Shown in pieces: positions 36,422 to 49,454 of a DNA stretch of 64,000 bases. A model generated the notes under the pieces. It made no database searches. It had not been told where the DNA came from and was given only the letters and a program-made list of their open reading frames with translations. The DNA comes from Impatiens glandulifera (Eukaryota > Streptophyta > Magnoliopsida > Ericales > Balsaminaceae). Every line of letters starts with the position of its first letter. Positions within the stretch are counted from its first letter, which is position 1. The stretch covers positions 47,367,689-47,431,688 of the forward strand of contig NC_061868.1 of the NCBI RefSeq assembly GCF_907164915.1. Direction: 5' to 3'. Position numbers and translations under genes: made by a program.

Positions 36422-37412
36422 TCTAGGTAGCCGCTGGAGGACCGGGGGTTGGACCGGTTAGCGGTTCTCACTCGGAGGGTGGTGATTAATCCGGTTAGAG
36501 ATTAACACCGGGGTTTCAATACTACACAACCTGTCACAAACCCTTGAACTAGGTTCAAGCGCGGAAGAGGTTTGCTTTCAGGTTGAAGCGGTACGCTTGT
36601 ATGATAGGCAGAACCGGTTTCGGATGATGAGAGTTTAGAAATTGATGGGTCGGTTTCGGTAACCTGGTGATTCGGCTTGGATAGAGTTAAGTTGGTTATA
36701 GTGGTACGGATCGGTTAGATAATGAAACCGGCAGGAAGTAAATGACAAAACAGATTTTATGGATGTTCGGAGATAAAACTCCTACGTCACCCTTTCCTCT
36801 CGAAACCGCGAGAAGGATATTCACTAAGGAATACAAGTACAATCCGATCGAGACTTATTTCCTGCTCGATGACACCCTTACAATTTATACCGGAATTGTA
36901 AGCTACACACACTAGCACTCAGGCTTTCTCTAGAACAACACAGTCTTATCACTTGTAGAATAAATGCTCTTAGAATTTCTCACTTGTCTCACTGTATGTT
37001 GCTTGTCTTTTGTATCACTTGTATGTCTTGTTTACTCTTCTTCAACTGCCCCTTTTATAGGTGAAATATGCCAACGGTCATATTTCACTACCTTGAATCT
37101 GATTGGCTGAGCAGGGGTGCAGAGGTTCAGTGATTCAGTGAGTCAGAGCCTGCGGTCATCTTTTCAGACCTGACGGTCAACCTCAGACCTGGCAGTCTGT
37201 TCTTCCGGTGTGTAAGACAAACCTGCTAGGTTTGTCTTTTACTCAATGTAGGCACTGTCTGTTTAGACACTTGTCTGTACTTGGAAGATCTCCTTTCTGA
37301 CTTATCCCGAAGTGGAAAGATCCTGTAGGACTGTTTTCTGCAGCCTGCAGATTTTCCTCAGACTTGTATGAATATGGAAGTGTTCAGTCTGTTCCTTTGG
37401 TATCATTCTCAA
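36418..37412 (-). mobile_element. Copia-type LTR remnant (solo or truncated)
   Basis: A 1-kb island of balanced base composition in AT-rich DNA. Read on the minus strand it begins TGTTGAGAATGATACC (37412 downward), a typical copia LTR start. It then has CACCTATAAAAGGGGC (TATA box, about 37064-37049), followed by a transcribed-type leader. Later it has GGTGACGTAGGAG, the kind of motif seen near the 3' part of many plant copia LTRs. I could not find a matching CA-ended 3' terminus or a target duplication; the other side runs into the AT microsatellite. It is either a solo LTR that lost its end or a fragment. No gag or pol remains. Confidence 0.6.
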
Positions 37413-37419
37413 CAGATAC

Positions 37420-38490
37420 CCGAAGTATATATATTAATGTTTAATTATTAATTATTGAACTGTTATCTTTATTTATTTGGTTTTAATATTAGTTTAAAAT
37501 TTAAATATAAAGAATGTCAATATATTGATCAATACAATTCATATTTATTAATACATTATATACCAAATTGTAATTTAAATTAATAATATCGAGTAATTTA
37601 ATTGTTAAATTTTTCATAATTGATGAATCTTTGAATTCTGTACAAACTAAAAAAATTATAAAAAAGTAGTTGTTATACAGAATAATCAGAAATTAATTAG
37701 TTTAATTTTTTACTTGTAATTTCTATATGTTTTAGATTTTATAAAGAGTATATGTAATTTAAAACAATTTAATTGAATGAAAGTTATAATTACATATTAG
37801 TTTAATTATTAATTTTATTTTATTTAAAAAAATATATTTTATATTTATTTATTATTTTAATTTAATTATAAATTATAATATAACAATGCAAACTTATTAT
37901 ATGATTTTTATAAAGTCCTAACTAATTTGATATATATATTTTTTTAACATTATATTATTAAATTTATTATTATTATAATCTTACTATTTTTTTTTAATAT
38001 TTTAATTTTAAATAATTTAAATGTAATAATTAACAATTTATTATATATTGTTAAAATAAAGTATACTGATTAAATTTTAAGAATAGATTATTTTTTAGCG
38101 TAATATTAAATTAATTATATAATTATTTAAATAATATAATAATATACTTATTAATACACCTAAAAATTATATATGTGATAAAGTTTTTTCTTACAAAATT
38201 TAAAGTTAATCAAATGATAAAATGTTTTATTATTAAATATATTAATATAAGTAATATAATAATATCTTTTAAAAAGTAGTTACATAAAGAATTTTATATA
38301 TCAATATATTATTATTTATTTGACCACATATTTAAAATATTAAAATAGATATAAAATTATATATAAATATATGGCTTATTTTACAAAATTATATAACTAC
38401 ATGTATTATAATAAAACGTGTTATTATTTATTGTGTTTTTTTTTTCAATGATCTTCATACCCATATGTTGTTGGATCACCCGACCCATAA
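37420..38490. other. Intergenic, extremely AT-rich
   Basis: Almost pure A/T up to about 38440, then a transition to the eIF3b promoter. No gene seen. Confidence 0.6.
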
Positions 38491-38496
38491 CCTGCT

Positions 38497-38516
38497 GGCC
38501 CATATTTTGCCCTAAA
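38497..38516 (+). promoter_or_regulatory. Site II and telo-box-like elements of the eIF3b promoter
   Basis: GGCCCA (site II, TGGGCC on the other strand) at 38497-38502 and CCCTAAA (telo-box core) at 38510-38516. The two elements characteristically occur together upstream of plant ribosome and translation genes, which fits the gene downstream. The 5' UTR appears to contain an intron: a GTAAGA donor near 38636 and a TTCAG acceptor near 38915. Confidence 0.6.
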
Positions 38517-38942
38517 TCCTAACCCTCTTAAGTAAATGTTGACATAGGAAAATCGGCTACTCCCCTTTAGGTTTTCTCTCTCAATCGGCCGAATCAATCA
38601 GTTTTCTCATCTTCCTTAGCAGAGCAGATCCCTGGTAAGACCGCCTCCCACCTATCTATCTATTCACTGTCTTTGGAGAAATTTGTTTCTACTCTTTATT
38701 TCAATTCCATTCATTTTTCTTTATCAGTTTATAAGCCGTGGATCCTTTGAATTGTTGTATCTCTATCTCCAGTTAGTAGTTGTAATCTTTTTTCATATGT
38801 TGGGGGTCGGATTAGCTAGCGAGTATTTTACAAATCGATTTACACTAGCTAGGTACACATGCGGGTTTACTCCATTGTCATTCATAATTCTTATTCTCAT
38901 TGTTTCGACCTTCAGCTCTGTAACACATTCCTCTGACAATCA

Positions 38943-41900
38943 ATGATGGGTGATATGGCACTGGAAGATATTACTTCCAGAGCTACTGCACTTGGGATTG
39001 ATCTTTCTCAAGTTGATTGGTCCTCCATACGCCTTCCTCCAAATGAAGATTTTGGCATCATTAGGTAACTGATAATAAATAGAAATGATGTATTTGTGAA
39101 TTCCAATGTTGAGCTTTTGTTGGTGAAATACAGTTTCATTGTTGATTTTTTCCACCTTGTTTCAGTGATGATGATGATATCAAGAATCAGGATGCTTTGG
39201 AGTTTGATGATGAGCTTAATAACATAATTGTTGTTGACAACCTTCCTATTGTTCCAAAGGAGAAATTTGATAAGCTTGAAGGTGTTATTCGTAAAATCTA
39301 TGGTCAGATTGGTGTGATAAAGGAGAATGGGCTTTGGATGCCTATTGATCCTAATACCCAGAAAACACTTGGATACTGCTTCATTGAATATAACCTTCCT
39401 CAGGTAATATCTTTACAGTCAGTACACGTTCTCAATATGAACTAGAGTTACTCAGTCTTCTCTAATAAAACTCACATGTCATATATCTGGTATTGCATAA
39501 TTCTGATTTTTACTATGATATTCTTGCATTGGTTACGATTCATTTATGGTAAAGATTTGCAGCAATTTGAGTTTAAGTATCTGATTGTGCTATGGGATTA
39601 TATTCCAGTTAAGAGCTAATTCTACCTCACATACTAACATGTGTACCAATATGCTTTCATTATAGGAAGCTGAAGTTGCTAGGGAGAAGACAAATAACTA
39701 CAAGTTGGACAGGTCACACATATTTGCTGTCAATATGTTTGATGACATTGAGAAGTTCATGAAGGTTCCAGATGAATGGGCCCCTCCTGAAAGCAAGCCA
39801 TATGAACCTGGGGTGAGCATTTTGATTTCTCCGATGGATATATCCCTTTTCAACTCTTCCTTTTTCTTTATTTTCTGTGGATATGTTAAATATTTATGTG
39901 GTTATGTTTAGGATAGTATATACGGATAGTTGATTCCAAAGAAACAAATTTACTATTAATGACAAGATAACATAGAATGGATTGAAACCCATTTCTCATT
40001 GATTTTTGACTGGGTATCATTGCTCTGCTATAGTTAATTGCTGATTACTAGATATTTGGCTAACCTTAATTGATCTTTTGACTCTTGTAAATCTATTATT
40101 CTTCAAAAAGTTTTATTCTTGTTTACATGCTCATATATAAGTGTTTTTGCAATATACTTCTTGAAGTGCATTCTTTTTCATTTATGTTTTATTCATAGAA
40201 TTTTAGGTTAGTGAGTGATAAAATTGCTTGTTTTTAATTAATGTGGATACAAGTTGGATGAATCGGGGCAGAATACTAAACAGAGTATAAGTGCAAAATA
40301 CAATGGGATAAAAGCAAACACTATTATGGATACCTTTCTCCAACTATTTCCACTAGGTATACTTTAGACTTTAGTTAATTATTCATGACAGTTCCCAGCT
40401 CATTTGGTTGTAAATTCTGTTCTGGTTTTACTTTTCTCCTTGCCTCTGGTTTCAGAGGGTTTCGTTTGTATCAAAGAACAAGATATTATATACCCCCATG
40501 TAACTTACAGCTGTTAGAGAGAAAGAAACAAAACATTTGTTTACAAGGAATACAACTGCATTATGTATGGTAAAATGATTAAACTTTGATTTCCTGGACT
40601 AAAGTTTAGAATTCAACCTTGTCAATACCTTTACATTCATTTGGTAATCATCAAGGATGTTGATTCTAGTTTCTGTCAGGACCTGAGGCCCATTGAACTT
40701 TTGTACAAAGAATATTGGGAGTTGTAAAAAATATACTGCTAAGCGTTTTCATCTTTTTATTTTGTGTAGCTTCTACTTGTAGTTGCTAGACTTGAGATTT
40801 ATTCTGTCTGGTTTAAGTCTAGGTCCAATCTACTGGTCTAACAAATATATATTTATACATATCATTTTTATGCCTACGAAGAATTTTTAAAATTCATAAC
40901 TGTCACCTTCATTCATCTCTACAGGAAAATCTGCAACAGTGGCTTGCTGATGAAAAGGCGAGAGATCAATTTGTTATTCGTGCTGGCAATGATACTGAAG
41001 TTCTCTGGAATGATGCTAGACATATGAAGCCTGATCCTGTTTACAAACGCTCAGTTAGTTTTTATATTCCTCTTATTTTGTTTGTGTTAGTGGATAATTT
41101 TTATAATCCTTTCAAGTGCGTCATTGGATTTTTAAGGGAATATGTGATCTGACTCTGCCGTGTTGAATCTTTCTTTTTTAGTTGCTAGTCCCTAACAATT
41201 CAACCCTTTTTGCAGTTTTGGACTGAAAGTTTTGTTCAGTGGTCTTCACTTGGAACATACCTAGCAACTGTCCATAGGCAAGGTGCTGCTGTTTGGGGTG
41301 GTGCAAGTTCCTTTAATCGATTAATGCGTTATGCTCACCCACAAGTAAGTTCACTCCCCAGTATTTGTTTATAGTCTTTTGTATGTTTATTATAATTTGC
41401 TTCACCTGCATCATTCATTGTTTTTGGTATTAACTGCAGGTTAAACTGATTGACTTCTCCCCTGGTGAACGCTTTTTGGTCACTTACAGCAGCCATGAAC
41501 CTAGCAATCCCCGTGACACACATGTGATAATTTCTTCTCTTTTTTATATTTTATTTTATTTTAGTTTCTTATTATAAAATGTAGATCATAATTATATCTA
41601 TAACGTTACATTGTCTTTCAGAGGGTAGCTTTGAATATTTTTGATGTGAGAACTGGAAAAGTTATGAGAGATTTCAAAGGATCTGCTGATGAATTTGCAA
41701 TTGGTGGGACAGGTGTTACTGGAGTTGTATGGCCTATTTTCAGGTGAATGCATCTTTTTGTATATAAAGGGTTCCTCTTTAAATTTGTCACTGTTTTCTC
41801 TTCTAATGCTTAATAATCTTATTAATGATTCAGATGGGCCGGCGGAAAAGATGACAAGTATTTTGCTAGGATTGGTAAAAATATTATATCGGTTTATGAG

Positions 41901-43729
41901 ACAGAAACTTTTTCACTTGTTGACAAGAAGTCAATAAAGGTTGAAAATGTTGTGGACTTCAGTTGGTCACCAACAGATTCCATTCTTGCACTCTATGTTC
42001 CAGAACTTGGTGGCGGAAACCAACCTGCAAGAGTATGTCCAATGCTCTCTTGAAATAATGATATTACCATTTTCATTGAGCCTATTTGGAATCTAGTATT
42101 TTGTTACAATCTTCTATATCACAATCTCATTTTAAAATAGCCAAAGCTAAACTATAATGTTTTTTTTGTTGGTGAAATATATATTTTTTAGATTAATATG
42201 ATTTTGGCAAACATAACAAAAAAACATATTTTTAACAGAGCCCATTATCACCAATTTTTATTTTGATGGCGCATTGATGACAGGTGAGCCTGATCCAGCT
42301 TCCTGGCAAAGAAGAGTTGAGGCAAAAAAACCTCTTTAGTGTTAGTGATTGCAAAATGTATTGGCAAAACAATGGGGAGTATCTTGCTGTTAAGGTTGAT
42401 CGTTATACAAAAACAAAGAAGAGCACATACACTGGCTTTGAGTTGTTTAGGATCAAAGAACGGGACATACCCATTGAGGTTTTGGAACTTGAGAATAAGA
42501 ATGATAAGATTATTGCATTTGCCTGGGAACCAAAGGGCCATCGATTTGCAGTTATCCATGGTGATGGCCCTAGGCCTGATGTAAGCTTCTATTCAATGCG
42601 AACTGCCCATAACACAGGACGGGTGTCAAAACTGACAACTTTGAAAGCAAAGCAAGCGAATGCTTTGTTTTGGTCACCAGCTGGTCGCTTTATCATACTT
42701 GCTGGTCTTAAGGGTTTCAATGGTCAACTGGAGTTCTTCAATGTTGATGATCTTGAAACCATGGCAACTGCTGAGCATTTCATGGCAACTGATATTGAAT
42801 GGGACCCTACTGGAAGGTATTCTTTCTTTATTTCTTTTTCTAGAACATTAAGGGTTCCTTAGACCCAAATGTGGTCTCCCAAACTATGAAAACCGGATTT
42901 TAAATGTCTCAAAAATAAATGTCAGAACAAACCACATTATCTGAATATTATGTACTTGATATGTAAATTGATTTGATAAAATGGGGCTTAAATTCTACTT
43001 TACCCCCTTCTAGTAATGAAATTTGATTGATTTAAGGGGTTAACCTTTATCTTTTGTACCCTCTTACAATATGACATAATTTTTTTCTGAATTTAAATTA
43101 TTAAATGATTTAGATAAAAATTATCAAATCATTAAGTGATTAGCTGAGTTATCAAACACTCTCCTTATTTATCAATTTAAATGTTAAACAGGTATGTAGC
43201 AACATCAGTGACATCTGTTCATGAGATGGAGAATGGGTTCAACATCTGGTCTTTCAATGGAAAGCTTCTATATAGGATACTTAAAGATCATTTCTTCCAA
43301 GTATGTTGTTTAAGTTAAATATGCTATTCAAATGGTTTAATTTTTTCTTCTTCTTCTTCTTCCTAACTAATATTTGTAATAATATTTTTGAAGTTCCTGT
43401 GGCGGCCAAGGCCTCCTTCTTTCTTATCTGCTGAGAAAGAAGAAGAGATTGCTAAAAACCTGAAAAAGTACACCAAGAAATATGAAGCCGAAGACCAGGA
43501 TGTGTCTATGCTGTTGAGCGAGCAAGATAGAGAGAAGAGGAAGACATTGAAGGATGAATGGGATAGATGGGTTAATGAGTGGAAACGATACCACGAAGAG
43601 GAGAAGTTGGAGAGGCAGAAGCTGAGGGATGGTGAAGTTAGTGATGAAGAAGAGGAGTACGAGGCAAAGGTGGTTGAAGTCGAAGAACTGTTGAATGTTA
43701 CTGAAGAGATAGTACCTGAACAAGACTAA
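38943..43729 (+). CDS. EIF3B: Eukaryotic translation initiation factor 3 subunit B (eIF3b)
   Basis: Core scaffold of the eIF3 complex on the 40S ribosome. Exons: 38943-39064, 39166-39403, 39666-39812, 40925-41053, 41216-41344, 41440-41523, 41622-41743, 41834-42032, 42284-42816, 43192-43300 and 43394-43729. They join without a break into 715 residues, the normal plant length. An N-terminal RRM (about residues 56-140) has NIIVVDNLP as RNP2 and LGYCFIEY as RNP1. The WD-type beta-propeller follows (WTESFVQWS, FVQWSSLGTYLAT, GAAVWGG, FSVSDCKMYW, VDRYTKTKKSTYTGFELF, KQANALFWSPAGRFIILAGL, ATDIEWDPTGRYVATSVTS). The C-terminal tail is a charged helix (LSEQDREKRK, RQKLRDGEVSDEEEEYEAK) of the type that binds eIF3 partners. 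Two adjacent ATGs start it (38943, 38946); I take the first. A stretch of the intron 9/exon 10 region recurs inverted at 49.26 kb. Confidence 0.97.
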
Positions 43730-44671
43730 ACTTTTTTGATAAATATTCATATCAAATTTGAAGCTCCATCTTTCGTCATTCCCTGAACAAGACTAAAGTT
43801 GGAGAAAATAGAGGATCTGTTTCTTGGCGAGAAAGAAGAGTTGTGGGTCCAAGTTTTCTTTCTTTGCTTAAATTGCTTCTGCCCTTTCCCCGCCTTTCAT
43901 TTCTGATTGAATTTGATTCTTCTATTTGTCTGTCAAGTAGAAGTTGTTCTTAGATTTATGTTTATGATCGATATATACTCGATGTTTGTAACTTTTGGGA
44001 GATTATCTATGATTTTGGATCAAATAATTCTGTTTGTTTTACTTTTGTTTTTGGTAAAAACAATTTATTTAATGCTTAAAGTTTTATCTCTTTTGGCAGA
44101 AGTAAAATTACTCAAAAGAAGACGTAACCATTCTTACCTTTTTTAAATTCATGCAAAGTGAATATTCACAAATCAAACCTACTAAAATATACTAGGGATT
44201 GGAAAGATAAATGATCCTGCAATAGTACAAGTGTTGGAATCAGCCTTGAAAAAGATAAATGATCCTTACTTTGTGGTTACAATAAATTAGGTTAAAGTTT
44301 TGAATCTCATTCATTATTGGTTGATTAATTTATGTTGATTGGGTTTACATTAAGTTATGTCAATTTAATCTTTTACAAAAAAAAAAAAATCAAGAAGAAT
44401 AGTTGTATGTAACTATAATAGAACAACAGCAAAATCTTTCTGAATAACATTTTGATAGAATACCTTTTAAGTAAATAGAGATCTCTCTCTATTACAAAAA
44501 ATAAGCATAACAATGATATGACAATTGCTTATAATAAGACAATTATCATACTTGCCTTCATCTACCCTCCTACTCTTCCTAGTCAGATAAATGGAAGATC
44601 AATAAGATCCCAATATTAAAAATAATGAAAGTTAGCCTCTTCTTCTGCTGATTCCTTGGTATTTTCCATTA
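43730..44671. other. Intergenic between convergent eIF3b and gamma-glutamylcyclotransferase genes
   Basis: 942 bp between the two stop codons, holding both 3' UTRs. Overlap of the transcripts is possible. An A-run of 13 is near 44378. No other gene seen. Confidence 0.6.
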
Positions 44672-46099
44672 TCAGGAGTTCATGGAAATAGCTTCTACAA
44701 GTGGTAACAGTGGAATACTGTCCACACTCATCCTCATAGTCATGTTCTTCTCCATTGAAGAAGAAGAACCCACTTTCAAAGCAGCAAGGACCTTCCTCAC
44801 TTCAGACGCCAGCTTTATCACAAAGTCATCTTCATGACCTACATTGTTTTATTTTCCACAAATCTAATCAGAACCCATGGTTATTATTGATACAATCTAA
44901 ATCATTTTTTTTTTCAACAAAAACCTACCAATATTGAACAAGGCCTTCTCCAATAAGAAGATATAGTCTCTGTTATTGCCACAAGGACCATGAGCTGTAG
45001 CAATTTGCCTGGAATTTCAAAACAGCATAATATAAGAACCCAAAGATCAAGATTCCAAATGGAGTCAATAGAGAAGAATTTGAATTACCAAGCCATTTCC
45101 TCCAATGGAGCAGGGCCCAAGTAATACTTGTTTGATTCTTTATCAGGTGTGGATGTGAAACTGTAGAATGTTAATTAATAACAATTTGTCACTCATCCAT
45201 ATTTGAATCAATACATATATATATATGGTTTGAATAGTTTCCTATTTTAGTTCAAATACTTACACCATGACTCCTGTAACTGCAGCCCTTGTGTCATCAT
45301 CCCCTTCCTATGAAAACAAGGAATGTGCAGTTAAAGTTAGATCATAATGATGGAAGAGACGAAACAACATTTCAAATAAAACCAAGAGATTACCTTATAA
45401 AAGTCCACATATGTCTTCTGATCATATTCACACTCCCTGCGCTCAAGATACTGCATGTGCAAAAAATAGACTTGTAATTTGTAACAATGTCATTTAATAT
45501 CTAGTTTAGGAATATGGAAATTCAAACTTTTAACATTTAAAATACCTCCATTGCCTTTCTTTCCTCATCGGGAGATCCTCGCACACAAAAGGCTGCGCCC
45601 CACTGTCATTTCAAATTCACATATTAGAAACATATATAAATAATCCTATTTGGAATTCACAATCCAAATGATCAAACCCATGTTCAGTTGGAGATTCCAA
45701 TATAGGCCCAGATTTCAAATATTGCAGATTCTGGTTTGAGTTTTTATGATTATCTGAGATATTGAGATTTGCAACATTTTGAAAAGCTAAAGGTCACATA
45801 CACAGACAGATCCTTCGCTGAATTCCAAGGTGCAAGTTCTTGCAGGTCTTTCAGGTGTTCCCCTGTGATCGATGCAGGCTGAGAAATAGACAAAATGATG
45901 AGCAAATCAGACACAAACAAGATGAACAAATACAGAAATATGGAATCAGATGTGTTTCTCTCTTAAGTGGAAGCTCACTCACTCACTTACCAAGATCAAA
46001 CACTCGCTTGTAGTCCTTGATGAAACCAATCACCTTCTCATCATAATCAAATCCAGGGTTCCACACCAATGAACCATAACCAAATACCCAAAAGACCAT
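44672..46099 (-). CDS. GGCT2: Gamma-glutamylcyclotransferase, ChaC type (glutathione degradation)
   Basis: Cytosolic enzyme that cleaves glutathione (gamma-glutamyl peptide) to 5-oxoproline and Cys-Gly. Eight exons: 46099-45991, 45878-45802, 45602-45546, 45450-45394, 45307-45264, 45160-45089, 45008-44929 and 44838-44672. They give 220 residues, close to Arabidopsis GGCT2 enzymes. The N-terminus reads [20 protein letters not shown], with the YGSL substrate-binding loop. [17 protein letters not shown] and [10 protein letters not shown] follow, then [10 protein letters not shown], in which E87 is the expected catalytic glutamate (by family knowledge). [29 protein letters not shown] and [12 protein letters not shown] complete the fold. 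The variable tail ends in ISMNS. A 5' UTR intron is suggested by a GTAAT donor near 46358 and an acceptor near 46115. Plant members respond to heavy metals and sulfur or nitrogen stress. Confidence 0.93.
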
Positions 46100-46524
46100 G
46101 TTTGAAAAGGTATCTGAACAAAGAACATAATGTTAGCAGATGCATTGATTTTCTTTTCTTCTTCTTTCTAAAGTGCACTTAGAAAGTTGAAACGTAAAAA
46201 GAATTCAAACAAAATTGAAGCAAATTGAACAGGGAAAGGCCATAAGAGGCGAACTGAAAAGCTGCGAAATCAAAAAATTAAAATGAAAACCTAAACAAAA
46301 ACATACGATCAAATAACAATGGAAGAAGAAAAGAAAACAGAGATATGATCGAAATTACCTTGCAAAGATGCTAGTTCCCTGTTTGCGATGGCAATGTGTG
46401 TAATTGAAAGGAAAAACGTAACGGCTACCAGGGCTCAACTCGTTCTTTTGACTCGGAAACCCTAGAGCCCTGGAAATGAAATGAAAATTCTGAATGATGC
46501 AGATAAACTGAAATGGATAATCGA

Positions 46525-46532
46525 TTTATATA
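46525..46532 (-). promoter_or_regulatory. TATA box of the gamma-glutamylcyclotransferase gene
   Basis: TATATAAA on the minus strand, about 165 bp upstream of the 5' UTR intron donor. TGGGCC-type text lies further up at about 46617. Confidence 0.55.
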
Positions 46533-46539
46533 TAGAGAG

Positions 46540-47860
46540 GAAGAATGATGGATGCCGCGATTGCGTCCAGATTCGTAGACATGAATGTAAAATCGCAAAA
46601 TATGCGTCAACATTCATGGGCCACCGACGCCCCTCATTATGGACTCTTAGATTCGACATTAAATCATCATTTTATTTATTTATTTATTAGTCAATACTGT
46701 TTTTAGTCCAAATTTAACTTTTAATAAAAAAATAAATAATAATTTTATTATCTATACTTGTAATATGGAAGAAAAAAATAATTAATGTGATATATGAAAA
46801 AGTAGTTATTTGATTTCACTTAATAAAAAACTATTGCTTTAATTATATTCCCACATTAGAAACTAGATGTAAAGATACTTAATTGGATTTGATACATCTA
46901 ATATGTCCATGAACTTGGACATGTTTTTTTAAATGATGTACATCATTTAAAAAAAATACAAAAGTTATCAATGTCGTGATTGAATCAATTAATTCCGAGT
47001 TTGTGACCTGTTTAACTTGGTTAAGTAGCTTCAGTTTAAACATATTAAGGATTGTCCAACAAAACTCAGTTTTAAATCTATTATTACTCACAAGTCAACT
47101 GGTTGAACTCACTTCTAATATATTCATGTATTGTTATAAAAAAATCTTTTTTCAATTGATATAATGTTTTATTACTTGCACTTGAAAAAACTATTTTTAA
47201 AAACTGTTCACTTAAGTGAATGTAACCATAATTTGAGACGTCATTCATTATCATGAAGGGAGAGTATGTGTGAATTAAATACCACTATCAAAGTGGAAAC
47301 GCATGTGAATGCAATATGATCAAACTTATTAAAAAAAAATACATTAATCCAGCTTAAAAGCGATTCAAAACTCATTATATTATCTTTGGTTTTCGTTTTC
47401 GATTAATTTGGGTCAATGGCTACCATAGTATAGGAAGATTAGTAATGATGACACAAGTTGGAAGAAAGTAAAATAAAAATAAGAATTTGAAGTACACATT
47501 TTTTTACAAGAAAAACATTAATCTGAATACTCATCTCTCAAAAATTCTTTTTTAAAACAACAAACAAGGCACTTAATTTTGGCTTTTGAGCAGCTTGCCT
47601 TTATTTACCTTTTTTTAATACAAACAAATTATTTAGACCTAGACTTGCAAGCCGAATTAAAACTGGGCCAGATTTCGAGCAAAACTAACTGGGCCGGATA
47701 ACGAAGCCTTATAGCCTGTATTAGGTCTAAGGTCCGGATTTAGCGGTCTACTAATGTTTTGGCCCCTTAATTTTGGGTTGAGGCCTATGACTCGTATGAC
47801 TTTGTAACCACTATTAATTCTACTTTATTTTCTACTTCATATAAAAAAATTACTTTTAAA
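46540..47860. other. Intergenic
   Basis: AT-rich. About 47640-47820 is more complex (AACTGGGCC, GGCCGGATAACG, TTTGGCCCC) and looks like degraded transposon sequence, but no ends were found. No gene seen. Confidence 0.5.
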
Positions 47861-47869
47861 ATTTTTCAA

Positions 47870-49070
47870 AATAACAAGAGTTTAATTTATATAAATATTA
47901 GTTATATAATATTATTATTTATATATAATTAAGTATTTTATAGATTAATAATTTCAAAAAATATATAAAATTATTTATAAAAATTATATAATTAAGTAAT
48001 GATATTATAAAAAAATATTTTATAAAGTTAATTATATTATTTAATTAATTAATTTATTTATTTTTAAATAAAATTGTATAAATCATAAAATTAAAATTAT
48101 ATATAAACTTGTAAAAGTTTAATATTATCCCTATAATATTAAATTTCAAAATTCAACAGGTTTTAAATTTATAAATTATATAATTAAGTAAATGATATTG
48201 TAAAAAAAAAATATTTTATAAAATTAACTATATTATTTAATTAATTTATTTTTAAATGAAATTGTATAAATTATAAAATTAAAATTATATATAAACTTGT
48301 AAAGTTTAATATCATCCCTATAATCTTAATTTTAAAATTAACAGGTTTTAAATTTATAAATTATATAATTAAGTAAATGATATTGTAAAAAAAATATTTT
48401 ATAAAATTAATTATATTATTTAATTAATTTATTTATTTTTAAATAAAATTGTATAAATAATAAAATTAAAATTATAAATAAACTTGTAAAATTCAGGTTT
48501 TAAATTTATAAATTATATAATTAAGTAAATGATATTTTGAAAAAATTATTTTATAAAATTAATTATATTATTTAATTTATTTATTTTTAAATAAAATTAT
48601 ATAAATCATAAAATTAAAATTATATATAAACTTGTAAAATTCTATAATTTTAAGTTTAAAAAATTAACAGGTTTTAAATTTATAAATTATATAATTAAGT
48701 AAATGATATTGTAAAAAAAGAAAATATTTTATAAAATTAATTATATTATTTAATTTATTTATTTTTAAATAAAATTATATAAATCATAAAATTAAAATTA
48801 TATATAAACTTTTAAAAGTTTAATATCATCCCTATAATCTTAAATTTCAAAATTCAACAGGTTTTAAATTTATAAATTATAAAATTAAGTAAATGATATT
48901 GTAAAAAAAAATTATTTAAAAAAATTAATTATATTATTTAATTTCTTTATTTTTAAATAAAATTGTATAAATCATAAAATTAAAATTATATATAAAATTG
49001 TAAAAGTTTAATATCATCCTATAATATTAAGTTTAAAAATTCAATTTATAAATTATATAATTATAGTATA
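47870..49070. repeat. AT-rich tandem array, left block
   Basis: Head-to-tail units of variable length sharing the landmark ACAGGTTTTAAATTTATAAA at 48156, 48341, 48493 (slightly changed), 48667 and 48857. The spacings are 185, 152, 174 and 190 bp. Other shared pieces in each unit are AATTATATTATTTAATT, AAATAAAATTGTATAAATCA and TTTAATATCATCCCTATAAT. Length changes come from internal deletions. The composition is about as AT-rich as a satellite, but the copy number here is low (about six). Confidence 0.85.
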
Positions 49071-49258
49071 GTTAAAATAATAATAATTGGGTGTTGTTTT
49101 TGTCATAGTATAGTACATTCAACCTCTTTAGGGGTTCATATGACTACAAATTTATTTAAAAAAAAAAACTGTTTTAAATTAAGTAGTATCATATAAATTA
49201 AATATATTTATTGAATATATATATAAAGAAAATTAATAAGCATTCTTAAACTAAAAAG
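49071..49258. repeat. Duplicated segment A, left part
   Basis: Starts GTTAAAATAATAATAATTGG and continues through GTCATAGTATAGTACA, CATATGAC and AAATTAAG.AGTATCATATA. The same text is found at 55364-55600. It interrupts the tandem array and is itself interrupted by about 1.1 kb of inserted sequence. Confidence 0.85.
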
Positions 49259-49260
49259 AT

Positions 49261-49454
49261 ACCCATTCTCCATCTCATGAACAGATGTCACTGATGTTGC
49301 TACGATGTCACTGATGTTGCTACATACCTGTTTAACATTTAAATTGATAAATAAGGAGAGTGTTTGATAACTCAGCTAATCACTTAATGATTTGATAATT
49401 TTTATCTAAATCATTTAATAATTTAAATTCAGAAAAAAATTATGTCATATTGTA
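49261..49454 (-). pseudogene. Captured eIF3b fragment (intron 9 / exon 10 junction)
   Basis: The reverse complement matches 43065-43237 of the eIF3b gene in this window: the end of intron 9, the splice acceptor (GTTAAACAG/GTATGTAGC) and the first 46 bp or so of exon 10 (encoding YVATSVTSVHEMENG). The only clear change is a 20-bp tandem duplication, GATGTCACTGATGTTGCTAC, at 49284-49303 and 49304-49323. Because intron sequence is present, it was copied at the DNA level, not by retroposition. It cannot encode a protein on its own. Confidence 0.93.

Noticed and set aside
38683..38946. 87-residue hydrophobic open frame just before eIF3b
   Set aside because: It covers a probable 5' UTR intron and ends at the eIF3b start; splice signals fit an intron.
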